Positions 50,107-62,169 of a stretch of 64,000 nucleotides of DNA are shown here, piece by piece. The DNA comes from Eutreptiella sp. 'Long Island Sound 2002'. Taxonomy: Eukaryota; Euglenozoa; Euglenophyceae; Eutreptiales; Eutreptiaceae. The notes under the pieces were generated by a model. The model had not been told where the DNA came from and ran no database searches. It saw only the letters and a list, made by a program, of their open reading frames with translations. The stretch lies in the NCBI GenBank assembly GCA_964036045.1, contig OZ038380.1, forward strand, positions 124,230,899-124,294,898, in the 5' to 3' direction. Made by a program: the position numbers and the translations under genes. Position 1 is the first letter of the stretch. Each line of letters begins with the position of its first letter.

Positions 50107-52709
50107 CATTCACGGAGGTATGAAATAATCCACGGTGGGGTTAATATTTCACGGAGGGGGTTACATAATTCACGGAGGTATCAAATGATTCACGGAGGGG
50201 GTTAAATAATTCACGGAGGTATCAAATAATTCACGGAGCGGGTTAACTAATTCACGGAGGTCTGAAATAATTCAGGGAGGTATCAAATAATTCACGGAGG
50301 GGGTTAAATAATTCACGGAGGTATCAAATCATTCCCCGAGGGGGTTAAATAATTCACGGAGCGATCAAATAATTCCCCGAGGGGGTAAATAATTCACGGA
50401 GGGATCAAATAACTCATGGACTGGGTTAAATAATTCACGGTGTTTTCCAATAATTCACGGAGGGGGTTAAATAATTCACAGAGGTATGGAATAATTCACG
50501 GAGGGGGTTGCATAATTCACGGAGGTATGAAATAATTCACGGTGGGGGTTAAATACTTCACGGAGGCATGAAATAGTTCACGGAGATATCAAATGATTCA
50601 CGGAGGGGGGTAAATAATTCACGGAGGTGTGAAATGATTCATGGAGGGGGTTGACTAATTCACGGATATATCAAATAATTCGAGGAGGGGGTTAAAGGAT
50701 TCACGCAGGTATGAAATAATTCACTGAGGGGGTTAAATAATTCACGGAGGTATCAAATACATCACGGAGGGGGTTAAATAATTCACCGAGGTATCAAATA
50801 GTTCACGAAGGGGCTTACATAATTCACGGAGGTATGAAAAAATCCACGGAGGGGGTGAAATAATTCACGGAGGTATGAAATAATTCACTGAGGGGGTTAA
50901 ATAATTCACGGAGGTATCAAATACATCACGGAGGGGGTTAAATAATTCACGGAGGTATCAAATAGTTCACGAAGGGGCTTACATAATTCACGGAGGTATG
51001 AAAAAATCCACGGAGGGGGTGAAATGATTCACGGAGGTATGAAATAACGCACGGAGGGGGTTAAATAATTGACGGCGGTATGAAATAATTCACGGAGGTA
51101 TCAAATAATTCACGGAGGGGGTTAAGTAATTCACGGAGGTGTGAAAAAATTCACGGAGGGGGTTGAATAATTCACGGAGGTATCAAATAAATCTCGGAGG
51201 GGGTTAAATAATTCACGGAGGTATCAAATAATTCACGGAGGGTGTTAAATAATTCACGGAGGTATCAGATAATTCATGGAGGGGGTGAGATAATTCACGG
51301 AGGTATGAAATAATTCACGGAGGGGGTTAGATAATTCACGGAAGTATGAAACAATTCACGGAGGTATCAAATAATTCACGTAGGGGGTTCAGTAATTCAC
51401 GGAGGTGTGAAATAATTCACGGAGGGGTTGAATAATTCACGGAGGTATCAATTAATTCACAGAGGGTGTTAAATAATTCACGGAGGTATCAAATAATTCA
51501 CGGAGGGGGTTAAATAATTCACGGAGGTATCAGATAATTCACGGAGGGGGTTAAATAATTCACGGAGGTATCAAATAATTCACGGAGGGGGTTAAATAAT
51601 TCACGGAGGTATGAAATAATTCACGGAGGGGGTTACATAATTCACGGAGGTATGAAATAATTCACGGAGGTATGAAATAATCCACGGTGGGGTTAATATT
51701 TTCACGGAGGGGGTTACATAATTGACGGAGGTATAAAATGATTCACGGAGGGGGTTAAATAATTCACGGAGGTATGAAATAATTCACGAAGGGGGTTAAA
51801 TAATTCACGGACGTATCAAATAATTCACGGACGTCTGAAATAATTCAGGGAGGTATCAAATAATTCACGGAGGGGCTTAAATAATTCACGGAGGTATCAG
51901 ATGATTCCCCGAGGGGGTTAAATAATTCACGGAGGGATCAAATAATTCACGGAGGGGGTAAATAATTCACGGAAGTAGCAAATAATTCACGGAGGGGGTT
52001 AAATAATTCACAGAGGTATGGAATAATTCACGGAGGGGGTTACATAATTCACGGAGGTATGAAATATTTCACGGTGGGGGTTAAATACTTCACGGAGGCA
52101 TGAAATAATTCACGGAGATATCAAATAATTCACGGAGGGGGGTAAATAATTCACGGAGGTGTGCAATAAATCACGGACGGGGTTGGCTAATTCACGGATG
52201 TATCAAATAATTCACGGAGGGGGTTAAAGGAGTCACGCAGGTATGAAATAATTCACTGAGGTGGTTAACTAATTCACGGAGGTATCAAATAATTAACAAA
52301 GGGGGTTAAATAATTCACGGAGGTATGAAGTAATTCACGGAGGGGGTTCAATAATTCACGAAGGTATGAAATAATGCAGGGAGATGTCAAATAATTCACG
52401 GAGGTGTGAAATAATTCACGGAGGGGGTTGAATAATTCACGGAGGTATCAAATAATTCACGGAGGGGGTTAAATGGTTCGCGGAGGTATGAAACAATTCA
52501 CGGAGGGGGTTACATAATTCACCTAGGTATGAAATAATTCACGGAGGGGGTTAAATAATTCACGGAGGCATGAAACAATTCACGGAAGGGGTTCAATAAT
52601 TCACGGAGGTATGAAGTAATTCACGGAGGGGGTTTTATAACTCACGAAGGTATGAAATAATTCACGGAGGTATCAAATAATTCACGGAGGGGGTTAAATA
52701 ATTCACGGA
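50107..52709. repeat. 41-bp satellite array
   Basis: About 2.6 kb. Blocks of several hundred bases here (for example 51030-51330) closely resemble 44370-44700 and stretches of 59600-60700, including the same rare variants (GACGGCGGTATG), which indicates segmental duplication within the satellite. Confidence 0.95.
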
Positions 52710-53102
52710 CCGTGTTGAAAATGAAAATGCTTCGAGTTGTTTTGACGCAACTCGTGCTTCTATGCCCTTAGTGTCACACAGCGAAGCAAAACAGCCTCAA
52801 GCTTGAATCAACACTGGCAATGTGTCACTCTGAGCGTCTACTCCATAAGAGTATGCATTTCGCCGCCAAACAACAGCGCCCTCATCAGCTCACGCTAAAA
52901 ACTAAAAGGCAAATGCACAGCATGGTCCAGGATGTGAAAATCAGAACAATTGAAGCGACAGACCAACAAATTCGCAAGCAATGAAAAAATCGCAAAAGCG
53001 TAAGAGCCAAAAGCGACAGCGACACTTTGGAATGGCCAGGGCTAAGCGCCTGCACGCCCATCAACCAAAAGCAAATCATGAACCGTCAGTTCCGGGGTAA
53101 AA
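52710..53102 (+). repeat. PLE2 inverted terminal repeat, left
   Basis: Matches the reverse complement of 58571-58964 with scattered substitutions and small indels, up to CCGGGGTAAAAG. Confidence 0.92.
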
Positions 53103-53939
53103 GATTTTTGGATGGTGATGACCCGATATCGTTACCTCCTGATATCCGTTTTCTCCTCTCCCTTGGCCCCAAGTACACCCCGCATATGGCGCCTTCGGTG
53201 GCTTTCGAACGCTACCACAAAGCTGTTTTTGGGGAATTGGCCAATTTAGAACGTGTGCTCTTGTGGAATGCATATTTTCTCACAAAAGAGGATAATGACA
53301 AACCCAATTTTTATGAGACTATGCCCTACAAGCACACATTTCCAAAGGAACGTTGTTTCCGAATAAATTGTTAGATGAGTGTGGGAGTGCCGGCTTTGCT
53401 AATCCTTCATGCGTTGCGCATGCTCGTGATACAATGGTTTGTGCATTCTCTTCAACCAAGCTCACGGAGTTGCCATGTCGTGGTGTTGGTTTGTGTTGGC
53501 CTATGGTCCGTGATTTCACTAAGGACTATGTTACTGTGAGCGGGGATAAAGATTGTTCTCATACAATCATGACAATTTCCGCTTATCAATCCGAGGTTGA
53601 CGTTCATCTCCGTGGTATGACTCCCGATCGGCTTTTTCGCTACGTAAAATTAGGCTCCCACGCCTCTGATTTAGATTGGTGGCTCGATCGTGCAAAGCAA
53701 TGGATGTCCATGTTGCATGATGTCATGGTGTCGTTTTTGCCTCACGAGTTGGTGGATTTCATTGACGTTTTCCTACGCATGCAACCACCTCCTTCCTTTC
53801 CTTCTTTCTATCTTTTGTGCAAGTCCCACAAGGGCTTGACATATCGTATGGGCCATTGGCCTAGTCGCCCCATTGTTGGAATGGTGAAATGGGCGACTAC
53901 ATCGTCGTCCATAATTTTGTCGGTAATTGGCACTCCCTG

Positions 53940-54305
53940 CGTGCGCGCAATGGTGCATTTTTTCCATAGTGCGCGCAAATTTTCAAAAATATGACCTTTA
54001 TAGCGCGCCTATTGCGCGCGCTCTACCGCGCCATATTGTCCCGTTTTTCAAATTTTTCAAAACCGGAAAATGTTTCAAAACCATGTTTTTTCCAGTGTCC
54101 TGCGTTTCTCAAAAACCTCCTTTTTCAAAAACATTCCCGGTTGCTCATCCAACCCAAGACACATGCAAAAACACTGTCTGAAAGGTCCGAAAAGTGTGCA
54201 ACAGTACAAGTCCTCCTGGGCACAGACAGTGTAGCGCGCGCAACATATTTACAGCGCGCGCTATGAGCCTTACGGCGCGCGCTATACCAAGTATAGCGCG
54301 CGCTG
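53940..54305. repeat. GCGCGC motif clusters (element 6, left region)
   Basis: AGTGCGCGCAA, TAGCGCGCCTATTGCGCGCG and, at 54230-54305, ATAGCGCGCGCTGT-type units. Similar clusters lie at 55280-55385, 56015-56110, 56815-56920 and 57280-57361, each between exons or near an end. Confidence 0.85.
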
Positions 54306-57203
54306 TCATTCAGTGATCTCCTTAATGGTTTGGACCACCACTTCGGCCTCCCACTCCTTCTCCCATTCGGGTCTGTGGTCTTCTGCCCCAATGGCAGCTG
54401 GGGCTGCATCCCCTTCTTCTTGTGGGCTTGGGTCGCCTTCTGGGGTTGCTCCTTCTGGTGCCTCTTCTTCTTTGGGGGCTGCTCCTTCTCCTTCTTGTGG
54501 CGCGGCCGCTGGTGCCTCTTCTTCTTGTGGTGGGGCTGGTGCGTCGTCTTCTTGTGCTACTGCTGCTGCTGGGGCTGGTGCCTCTTCTTCTTGTGCAGCT
54601 GCTGCTGGTGCTTCTGCTGGTGCTGCAGCTTCGGCAGGTCCCTTGTCTTCTTGTGGGGGGGCTGGTGGCTGGGCTGGTGGGTCTCCTTGGGGCTTCTTCT
54701 TCTTTGGGGTTGGTGGCTTGGACGGGGACATCCTCATGGTCTTTGGGTTGGGGCAGAGGTCCACAATTTCATCGGCCTCGTACGTCTCCCACCACGCATG
54801 CCACTTGTCCAACTCCTCATACACTTTGCTTTTGGCGGAGAACACCTGGCAGCTGGGCATGAACTCCGACCAGTCGTCCTCTTCCTCCTCCTCTTCCCCT
54901 TGTTGGCTGGGGCTCCACTGATCGTTGGGGATGATGACGGCCACGTGGTCCTGAGGGGCCCTCCTGGCGCCTGCTGGCTTGACTTCGGCTCCCTCCACCA
55001 TCATCGGCGCGATCGCAGTGGTGCGGTAGATGATCCACCGAGGCTTGTAGCCTTCTTTGTAGGACCAATCTCGGCGCTGCATGAGCTCATCTCTTGCCTC
55101 CTTGTCCGCGTCGGCTCTGCTCTGCTGCTTGGCCTTGGGAGCCGTACTGGGTGGGGTCGAACCGCACGGACCTCCTTGTTCTTGTGGCTGGTCTGGGACT
55201 GGGACAGGCTGCTTCGGTGCTGGCTTTGATGCGAGCTGCGGCTGGGGTGCCTGCTGCGGTGCCGTGTTGCTTGCCTGGAAAGAGTAGCGCAGAGGCATAG
55301 CACAGGCATAGCACGCGCAATACGGAGCATAGCACGCGCGACGAAATGCATAGCACGTGCAATGACAACGATAGCGCGCGCTGCATTACCTTTTCTGCTT
55401 TCTCCTTTTCTGCTTTCTTCCGTCTCTTCTCCTCCTCTTCCTTCTCCTTCTTCTTCCTCCTCTCTTCCTCTTCCTTCTCCTTCCTCTTCCTCTTTTCCTC
55501 CTCTTCCTTCTCCTTCTTCTTCCTCTTTTCCTCCTCTTCCTTCTTCTTCTTCTTTGCTTCGTCCTCTTTCTTCTTGGCCTGTTCCGCCTGACGTTGGACT
55601 CTCTGTGCCGCCTGTGCCAGCAGCTGCTGGTCGGCAGTCTTCTGGGCAGGGACCTTTCCAGGCGGGTGGGGGGGCTTAGCGGTGTGGGAGGCGGAGATGG
55701 CTGGTGGTAGGTCGCTGGTGGCTGCTGGCTCCTCGGTACGCTTCTTCTTGGGCCTTGGGACTGTCACGGATTCCGTCTCCGGCACGGCAAAGGCGTCGGC
55801 CCAGTCCACCTCCAGCTCCTCCATCTGCCGCTTAGCCCGGGCCAGCACCGGGGAGGGGCCTTGCTCCTTCCGTCCGTCAAGCCAGTCGGCCGCATGCTTG
55901 GACTGCCCGGCAATGTCCGCGGGCACGCTGATCATCAACGGCCCTCTGCGGGATCCCGGGCACAGGAGCTGCTCGAAGCTGCCCACCTACGTGACAATGG
56001 GACAGAAGGTAGGGCCGTAGCGCGCGCAAACAATCAAATCGCGCGTGCTACAACAAATGAAGCGCGCGCAACAATGTCGAAAGCGCGCGCAATGGCAAAC
56101 ATAGCGCGTACCTGTGCCTGTGCCAGTTGTTGTTGTTGTTGCTGCTGTTGCTGGGCCATCTGCACCCGCTGCTGCTGCTGGAGCAGCTGCAGTGTTGCCT
56201 GCTGCACGGCTGCCTGCTGTTGGAGCTGCTGCTGCTGCACTTGCTGCTGCTGCGGCTGCTCCTCGTCCTTGACCGCCGTGGTTTTGACTTTGGCGCCGGT
56301 TGCAAGTGCCCTTGCGGCACTGGCTCCTTTCTTGGCTGACCCCCGCAGCAAACTGGCACCCGCACTTCTCACCGAGGCGCACTCGTTCTTGAAGGCCATT
56401 GCCCCCGCGTCGGTCGCGTTGATGAAGCTCGGTGGGTCCTTGAAGTAGAAGTGGTGGACGGTCTTTGCGGTGGCACCCGGAGGCGTGTGGGTCCGAACGT
56501 GACCCCACCCGTAACTTGCCCAGCACGAGAACAGCAGCTCGTACCCCCCCACCTTGCAGTGTCTGTTCGGTTCTTGAAGTCGCTGCTGAAGGCGAAGCCC
56601 GTACGTGGCCCGGGTGGGGGAGACTGAAACTGTGCTTGCACTTGGGGTTGCTGCTGTCTTGGTTGGACCCATCTGTGTGCACGGCAACCTGTAAATGCTG
56701 CCTACTTGCAAGCTGGTTCCATTCTGTGGCGAAACTAGCATAGGACGGGAGAGAAAAAAGGTGTGTGGGGACCTTACTTCTCGTCCAAGTAATCAAATCT
56801 TTGTACCTGAGTAAAATAGCGCGCGCAACATGAGAACGTAGCGCGCGCAGAAGTCAACGAAGCGCGTGCTATGAGCGGAAGTGCGCGCAATGTCACATGC
56901 AAAGCGCGCGCAATAATACTTTCTTCTTGGAATCTTCATGAGCAGGACCAAGTCCACCACCGACAGGGGTGTGACGGCGTTGGCAGCCTCGGTCTTGCGA
57001 CGCTTCTTCTCTGCTTCAGACACGGGGGCCCTTTTTTCCAACTTGGCCCACAAAGACCGTTGGACGGCAGACCCTGAGCAAAAAAACTCAACTAGGTCCG
57101 CCAAAAGGTCCTCGTTCTTCAACAGGGACCACCCATAGTGGGGGCCCAAAATGCTGGCAATCTTTCCTGACATTGACAGCGTCACATGCGATGCCGGAAG
57201 CAT
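54306..57203 (-). CDS. Element 6 multi-exon gene, unrecognised
   Basis: Likely exons on minus. About 57203-56930: MLPASHVTLSMSGKIASILG, LADLVEFFCSGSAVQR, EAEKKRRKTEAA, ending at a GT near 56918. About 56741-56110: GYELLFSCWASYGWGH, FKDPPSFINATDAGAMAFKN, then long Gln runs. About 55986-55390: RKEQGPSPVLARAKRQMEELE, then a very long Lys/Glu coiled coil. About 55270-54306: Pro/Gln-rich, RRDWSYKEGYKPRWIIYRTT, DDWSEFMPSCQVFSAKSK, ELDKWHAWWETYEADEIVDL, then an Ala/Pro/Glu repeat tail. GCGCGC motif clusters occupy the gaps. Exact splice sites are not resolved. The build (charged low-complexity runs, many exons) resembles the accessory genes of elements 3 and 4, but I cannot show homology. No function assigned. 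Confidence 0.5.
55280..55385. repeat. GCGCGC motif cluster (element 6)
   Basis: ATAGCACGCGCAATAC, ATAGCACGCGCGACG and ATAGCGCGCGCTGC units between two exons of the element 6 gene. Confidence 0.8.
56015..56110. repeat. GCGCGC motif cluster (element 6)
   Basis: GTAGCGCGCGCAAACA, GAAGCGCGCGCAACA and AAAGCGCGCGCAATGG units between exons. Confidence 0.82.
56815..56920. repeat. GCGCGC motif cluster (element 6)
   Basis: ATAGCGCGCGCAACATG, GTAGCGCGCGCAGAAG and AAAGCGCGCGCAATAA units adjoining the 5'-most exon of the minus-strand gene. Confidence 0.82.
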
Positions 57204-58570
57204 CTGAAACTTTAGAAAAATAGGCGTTTTTGCCCTGCTTATTAGGACATGGGGTTACAAACCCAAGACCCCGAGCCATAGCGCGCGCCATGCTGCGCGC
57301 TATAGTTTTGTAGTGCGCACTGAGCCATCGCGCGGCAATACCCTGTAGCGCGCACGCAGGGCCATGTTTCTTTCGTTGGACCGCACCCTCCACCCCCAAT
57401 TTGCACCCCTTGTGGACACTTTAGACTTCGTAAACCGGTTGCACACTTTTGACGCCAATTTCGGTTTTGCGTCCGGTGACTATGCTATTACAGTGGTGGA
57501 CTTTTCCAACATGTATTCCAACTTCCTTTGGGAAGATGTTCGTGATGCATGGCAATTTTGGATGTCGTTTTTTCGGCGACATCATGGGGCGTGCGCTTTT
57601 TCCGCGCACGAACAAGCTTTTGCTCAATGGCTTTTTACGCCTTTGCCACGGGACCTTTTTGATCAATGTACTGAGGTATTTTTGTTTCTCCATATCCCTT
57701 ATTGTGATGCGATGACGCTGGGAGAGTTCGTTTTAGCTTTAGTCTTCACACACACGTTATTTGTGGTGCCGGGCAAAGGATTGCATAGGCAACGAGCAGG
57801 TTTTCCTATGGGGACCAATGCGGCGCCACCCTTTGCGAATCTGATTGACCGCTACTATGAATTATTGTGTCCTCTCCCTTCATTGCCTGGCTTTATGCAC
57901 GGTAGGTTTATAGACGACTTGTGTGTGATTCACCCGCGTTCGTGGGCTCCGAGGGTTTGTGAGCATTTTCGCCGATGCTATCCCCCTCATTTGCCTTTTG
58001 AAGTGCAACATTTCAACAAGTAGGGAGGCGTTGATTTTCTTGATGTCTTCATTATCTCAGTGTGTGGTGAGCTGCGCTATTGTACGAATTTCAAGCAAAC
58101 CAACTTCGGTGTTTACATGCCTTGGCGTAGCAACAACCCACAGGCTCATAAACTAGGTTGGATTAAGGGTGAACGTGCTCGGTATTTGAGAACAAATTCC
58201 AATGAAGCCTATTTCGACATTGTTTCTGAAAGATTGAGATCTTGCTTAATTCGGCTACACTACCCGCGGTGTGCTTATGACATGTTGCCTCTCTCTTGGT
58301 CCATGAAGTCACGCTACATGGCGCGACGACCACACGCCTCCGCGCACCATTCAATTCATGTGATGCGTGTTCCCTACCATTCCTCTTTGGATTTTTCCTT
58401 GAACCGCCTCTTGCGGTGGATTGAGCGCAAGGTGGCCCGACATGTGCCCGGTGTGCGCCTCTTTGTGAGGCATAGGCCCTCGCCTAACCTCCGAGCTGTG
58501 TGGCATCGCCTTGCCATGTGCACACTTCGTGCTTCCGGGGAGGGTGGGTGGGAAGGAAAAGAAAAAATTT

Positions 58571-58964
58571 CTTTTACCCCGGAATTGACGGTTCACAATT
58601 TGCTTTTGGTTGATGGGCGTGCAGGCGCTTAGCCCTGGCCATTCCAAAGTGTCGCTGCCGCTTTTGGCTCTTACGCTTTTGCTATTTTTTGATTCGCTGC
58701 GAATTCGTTGGTCTGTTGCTTCAATTGTTCTGATTTTCACATCGTGGACCATGCTGTACATTTGCCTTTTAGTTTTTAGCGTGAGCTGATGAGGCCGCTG
58801 TTGTTTGGCGGCGAAATGCATACTCTTATGGAGTAGACGCTCAGAGTGACACATTGCCAGTGTTGATTCAAGCTTGAGGCTGTTTTGCTTCGCTGTGTGA
58901 CACTGAGGGCATAGAAGCACGAGTTGGGTCAAAACAACTCGAAGCATTTTCATTTTCAACACGG
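58571..58964 (-). repeat. PLE2 inverted terminal repeat, right
   Basis: Inverted partner of 52710-53102. The last codons of the RT frame (to 58632) lie within it; the remainder is noncoding. Confidence 0.92.
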
Positions 58965-61900
58965 AGGGGGTTGAACAATTCACGGAGGTATCAAATAATT
59001 CACGCAGGGGGTTAAATAATTCACGGAGGGATCAAATACTTCACGAAGGGGGTTAAATAATTCACGCAGGTAACAGATAATTAATGGAGGGGGTTAAATA
59101 ATTCACGGAGGTGTGAAATAATTCACGGAGGGGGTTGAATAATTCACGGAGGTATCGAATAATTCACAGAGGGGGACAAATAATTCACGGAGGTATGAAA
59201 CAATTCACGGAGGGGGTTACCTAGGTATGAAATAATTCACGGAGGGGGTTCAATAATTCACGGAGGTATGAAGTAATTCACGGAGGGGGTTAAATAATTC
59301 ATGAAGGTATGAAATAATTCACGGAGGTATCAAATAATTCACGGAGGGGGTTGAATGATTCACGGAGGTATCAAATAATTCACGGAGGGGTTAAATAATT
59401 CACGGAGGTATCAAATAATTCACGGAGGGGGTTAAATAATTCACCGAGGTATCAAATAATTCACGGAGGGGGTTAAATAGTTCACGGAGGTATGAAATAA
59501 TTCACGGAGGGGCTTACATAATTCACGGAGGTGTGAAAAAATTCATGGAGGGGGTTAAATAATTCACGGAGGTATCAAATAATTCACGGAGGGGGTTAAA
59601 TAATTCACCGAGGTATCAAATAATTCACGGAGGGGGTTAAATAATTGACGGCGGTATGAAATAATTCACGGAGGTATCAAATAATTCACGGAGGGGGTTC
59701 AGTAACTCACGGAGGTGTCAAATAATTCACGGAGGGGTTGAATAATTCACGGAGGTATCAATTAATTCATCGAGGGTGTTAAATAATTCACGGAGGTATC
59801 AAATAATTCACGGAGGGGGTTAAATAATTCACGGAGGTATGCAATAATTCACGGAGGGGGTTCAATAATTCACGGAGGTATCAAATAATTCTCGGAGGGG
59901 GTTGAGTAATTCACGGAGGTATGAAATAATTCACGGAGGGGGTTACATAATTCACGGAGGTATGAAACAATTCACGGAGGTATGAAATAATCCACGGTGG
60001 GGTTAATGTTTCACGGAGGGGGTTAAACAATTCACGGAGGTATCAAATGATTCACGGAGGGGGTTAAATAATTCACAGAGGTATGAAATAATTCATGAAG
60101 GTATGAAATAATTCACGGAGGTATCAAATAATTCACGGAGGGGGTTGAATGATTCACGGAGGTATCAAATAATTCACGGAGGGGTTAAATAATTCACAGA
60201 GGTATCAAATAATTCACGGAGGGGGTTGAATAATTCACGGAGGTATCAGAAAATTTTTTGGACGGGGTTAAATAATTCACGGAGGTATCAAATACATCAC
60301 GGAGGGGCTTACATAATTCACGGAGGTATGAAAAAATTCATGGAGGGGGTTAAATAATTCACGGAGGCTTGAAATAATCCACGGAGGGGGTTAAATAATT
60401 CACGGAGGTATGAAATAACGCACGGAGGGGGTTAAATAATTGACGGCGGCATGAAATAATTCACGGATGTATCAAATAATTCACGGAGGGGGTTCAGTAA
60501 CTCACAGAGGTGTGAAATAATTCACGGAGGGGTTGAATAATTCACGGAGGTATCAACTAATTCACAGAGGGTGTTAAATAATTCACGGAGGTATCATATA
60601 ATTCACGGAGGGGGTTAAATAATTCACGGAGGTATGCAATAATTCACGGAGGGGGTTCAATAATTCACGGAGGTATCAAATAATTCACGGAGGGGGTTGA
60701 ATAATTCACGGAGGTATGAAATAATTCACGGAGGGGGTTACATAATTCACGGAGGTGTGAAATAATTCACGGAGGTATGAAATAATCCACGGTGGGGTTA
60801 ATGTTTCACGGAGGTGGTTAAATGATTCACGGAGGTATCAAATGATTCATGGAGGGGGTTAAATAATTCACGGATGTATGAAACAATTCACGGAGGGGGT
60901 TAAATAATTCACGGAGGTATCAAATAATTCACGGAGGGGGTTGAATACTTCACGGAGGCATGAAATAATTCACTAAGGGGGTTGAATTATTCACGCAGGA
61001 ATCAAATAATTCACGGAGCGGGTTAACTAATTCACGGAGGTCTGGAATAATTCAGGGAGGTATGAAATAATTCACGGAGGGGGTTCAACAATTCACGGAG
61101 GTGTGAAATAATTCACGGAGGGGTTGAATAATTCACGGAGGTATCAACTAATTCACAGAGGGTGTTAAATAATTCACGGAGGTATCAAATAATTCCCCGA
61201 GGGGGTCAAACAATTCACGGAGGGATCAAAAAATTCACGGAGGTGGTAAATAATTCACGGAGGTATCAAATAATTCACGGAGGGGGTTAAATAATTCACA
61301 GAGGTATGGAATAGTTCACGGAGGGGGTTACATAATTCACGGAGGTATGAAATAATTCACGGTGGGGGTTCAATACTTCACGGAGGCATGAAATAATTCC
61401 GGGAGATATCAAATAATTCACGGAGGGGGGTAAATAATTCACGGAGGTGTGAAATGATTCACGGAGGGGGTTGAATAATTCACAGATGTATCAAATAATT
61501 CACGGAGGGGGTTAAATAATTCACGGAGGTGTGACATAATTCACTAAGGGGGTTAAATAATTCACGGAGATATCAAACAATTCACGGAGGGGGTTGAATA
61601 ATTCACGGAGGTATCAAATAATTCACGGAGGGGGTTAAATAATTCACGCAGGTATGAAGTAATTCACGGAGGGGGTTCAAGAATTCACGAAGGTATGAAA
61701 TAATGCAGGGAGATATCAAATGATTCACGGAGGTGTGAAATAAATCACGGAGGGGGTTGAATAATTCACGGAGGTATCAAATAATTCACGGGGGGGGTTA
61801 AATAGTTCGCGGAGGTGTGAAACAATTCACGGAGGGGGTTACATAATTCACCTAGGTATGAAATAATTCATGGAGGGGGTTAAATAATTCACGGAGGCAT

Positions 61901-62117
61901 GAAATAATTCACAGAGGGGTTTCAATAATTCACGGAGCTATGAAGTAATTCACGGAGGGGGTTTTATAACTCACGAAGGTATGAAATAATTCACGGAGGT
62001 ATCAAATAATTCACGGAGCTGGTTGAACAATTCACGGAGGTATCAAATAATTCACGCAGGGGGTTAAATAATTCACGGAGGGATTAAATAATTCACGGAG
62101 GGGGTTAAATAATTCAC
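58965..62117. repeat. 41-bp satellite array
   Basis: About 3.15 kb. Internal blocks recur almost unchanged at hundreds-of-bases spacing (59700-60010 and 60480-60800), a higher-order repeat on top of the 41-bp unit. Confidence 0.95.
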
Positions 62118-62169
62118 GATAGGGGGAACCGACAAGGGCCGAGAGAGCAAGGGTCAGGGTGCAGGGAAG

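Larger units (their letters stand above)
53935..57361 (-). mobile_element. Element 6: 3.4-kb insertion in PLE2 with TAGCGCGCGCTA motifs
   Basis: Ends CCCTGCGTGCGCGC (53935) and GCGCGCACGCAGGG (ending 57361) form a 14-bp inverted repeat. The flanking PLE2 frames join through IGT-P-MFLSLDR, matching PLE1's GGSILLKLDR, so boundaries are good to within about 3 bp; the duplication length is unresolved. It carries a multi-exon gene on minus and motif arrays between exons. No transposase is recognised, so it is probably non-autonomous. Confidence 0.75.
53086..58632 (+). pseudogene. PLE2 Penelope-type reverse transcriptase, interrupted
   Basis: Segments 53086 to about 53350 (SLGPKYTPH, VLLWNAYFLTKEDNDKP), a frameshift, 53353-53935 (SGDKDCSHTIMTISAY, LLCKSHKGL, RPIVGMVKW), then element 6, then 57362-58632. 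The last part holds motif A VVDFSNMYSNF, motif B AGFPMGTNAAPPFANL and motif C GRFIDDLCVI. A TAG at 58021-58023 replaces the Glu found in PLE1 (HFNKE), and the frame then continues through LGWIKGERARYLR and RPSPNLR. All RT catalytic residues are visible, so this copy is better preserved than PLE1 in the core, but the frameshift, insertion and stop make it inactive. No endonuclease domain follows. Confidence 0.85.
52710..58964 (+). mobile_element. Penelope-like retroelement PLE2 with long inverted termini
   Basis: Bounded by inverted repeats of about 390 bp (52710-53102 and 58571-58964), ends CCGTGTTGAAAATG and CATTTTCAACACGG. The satellite continues on both sides. The RT frame is plus strand and interrupted by element 6. 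Net length is about 2.8 kb. Same RT family as PLE1 but with inverted instead of direct termini; no GIY-YIG domain is visible. Confidence 0.85.
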
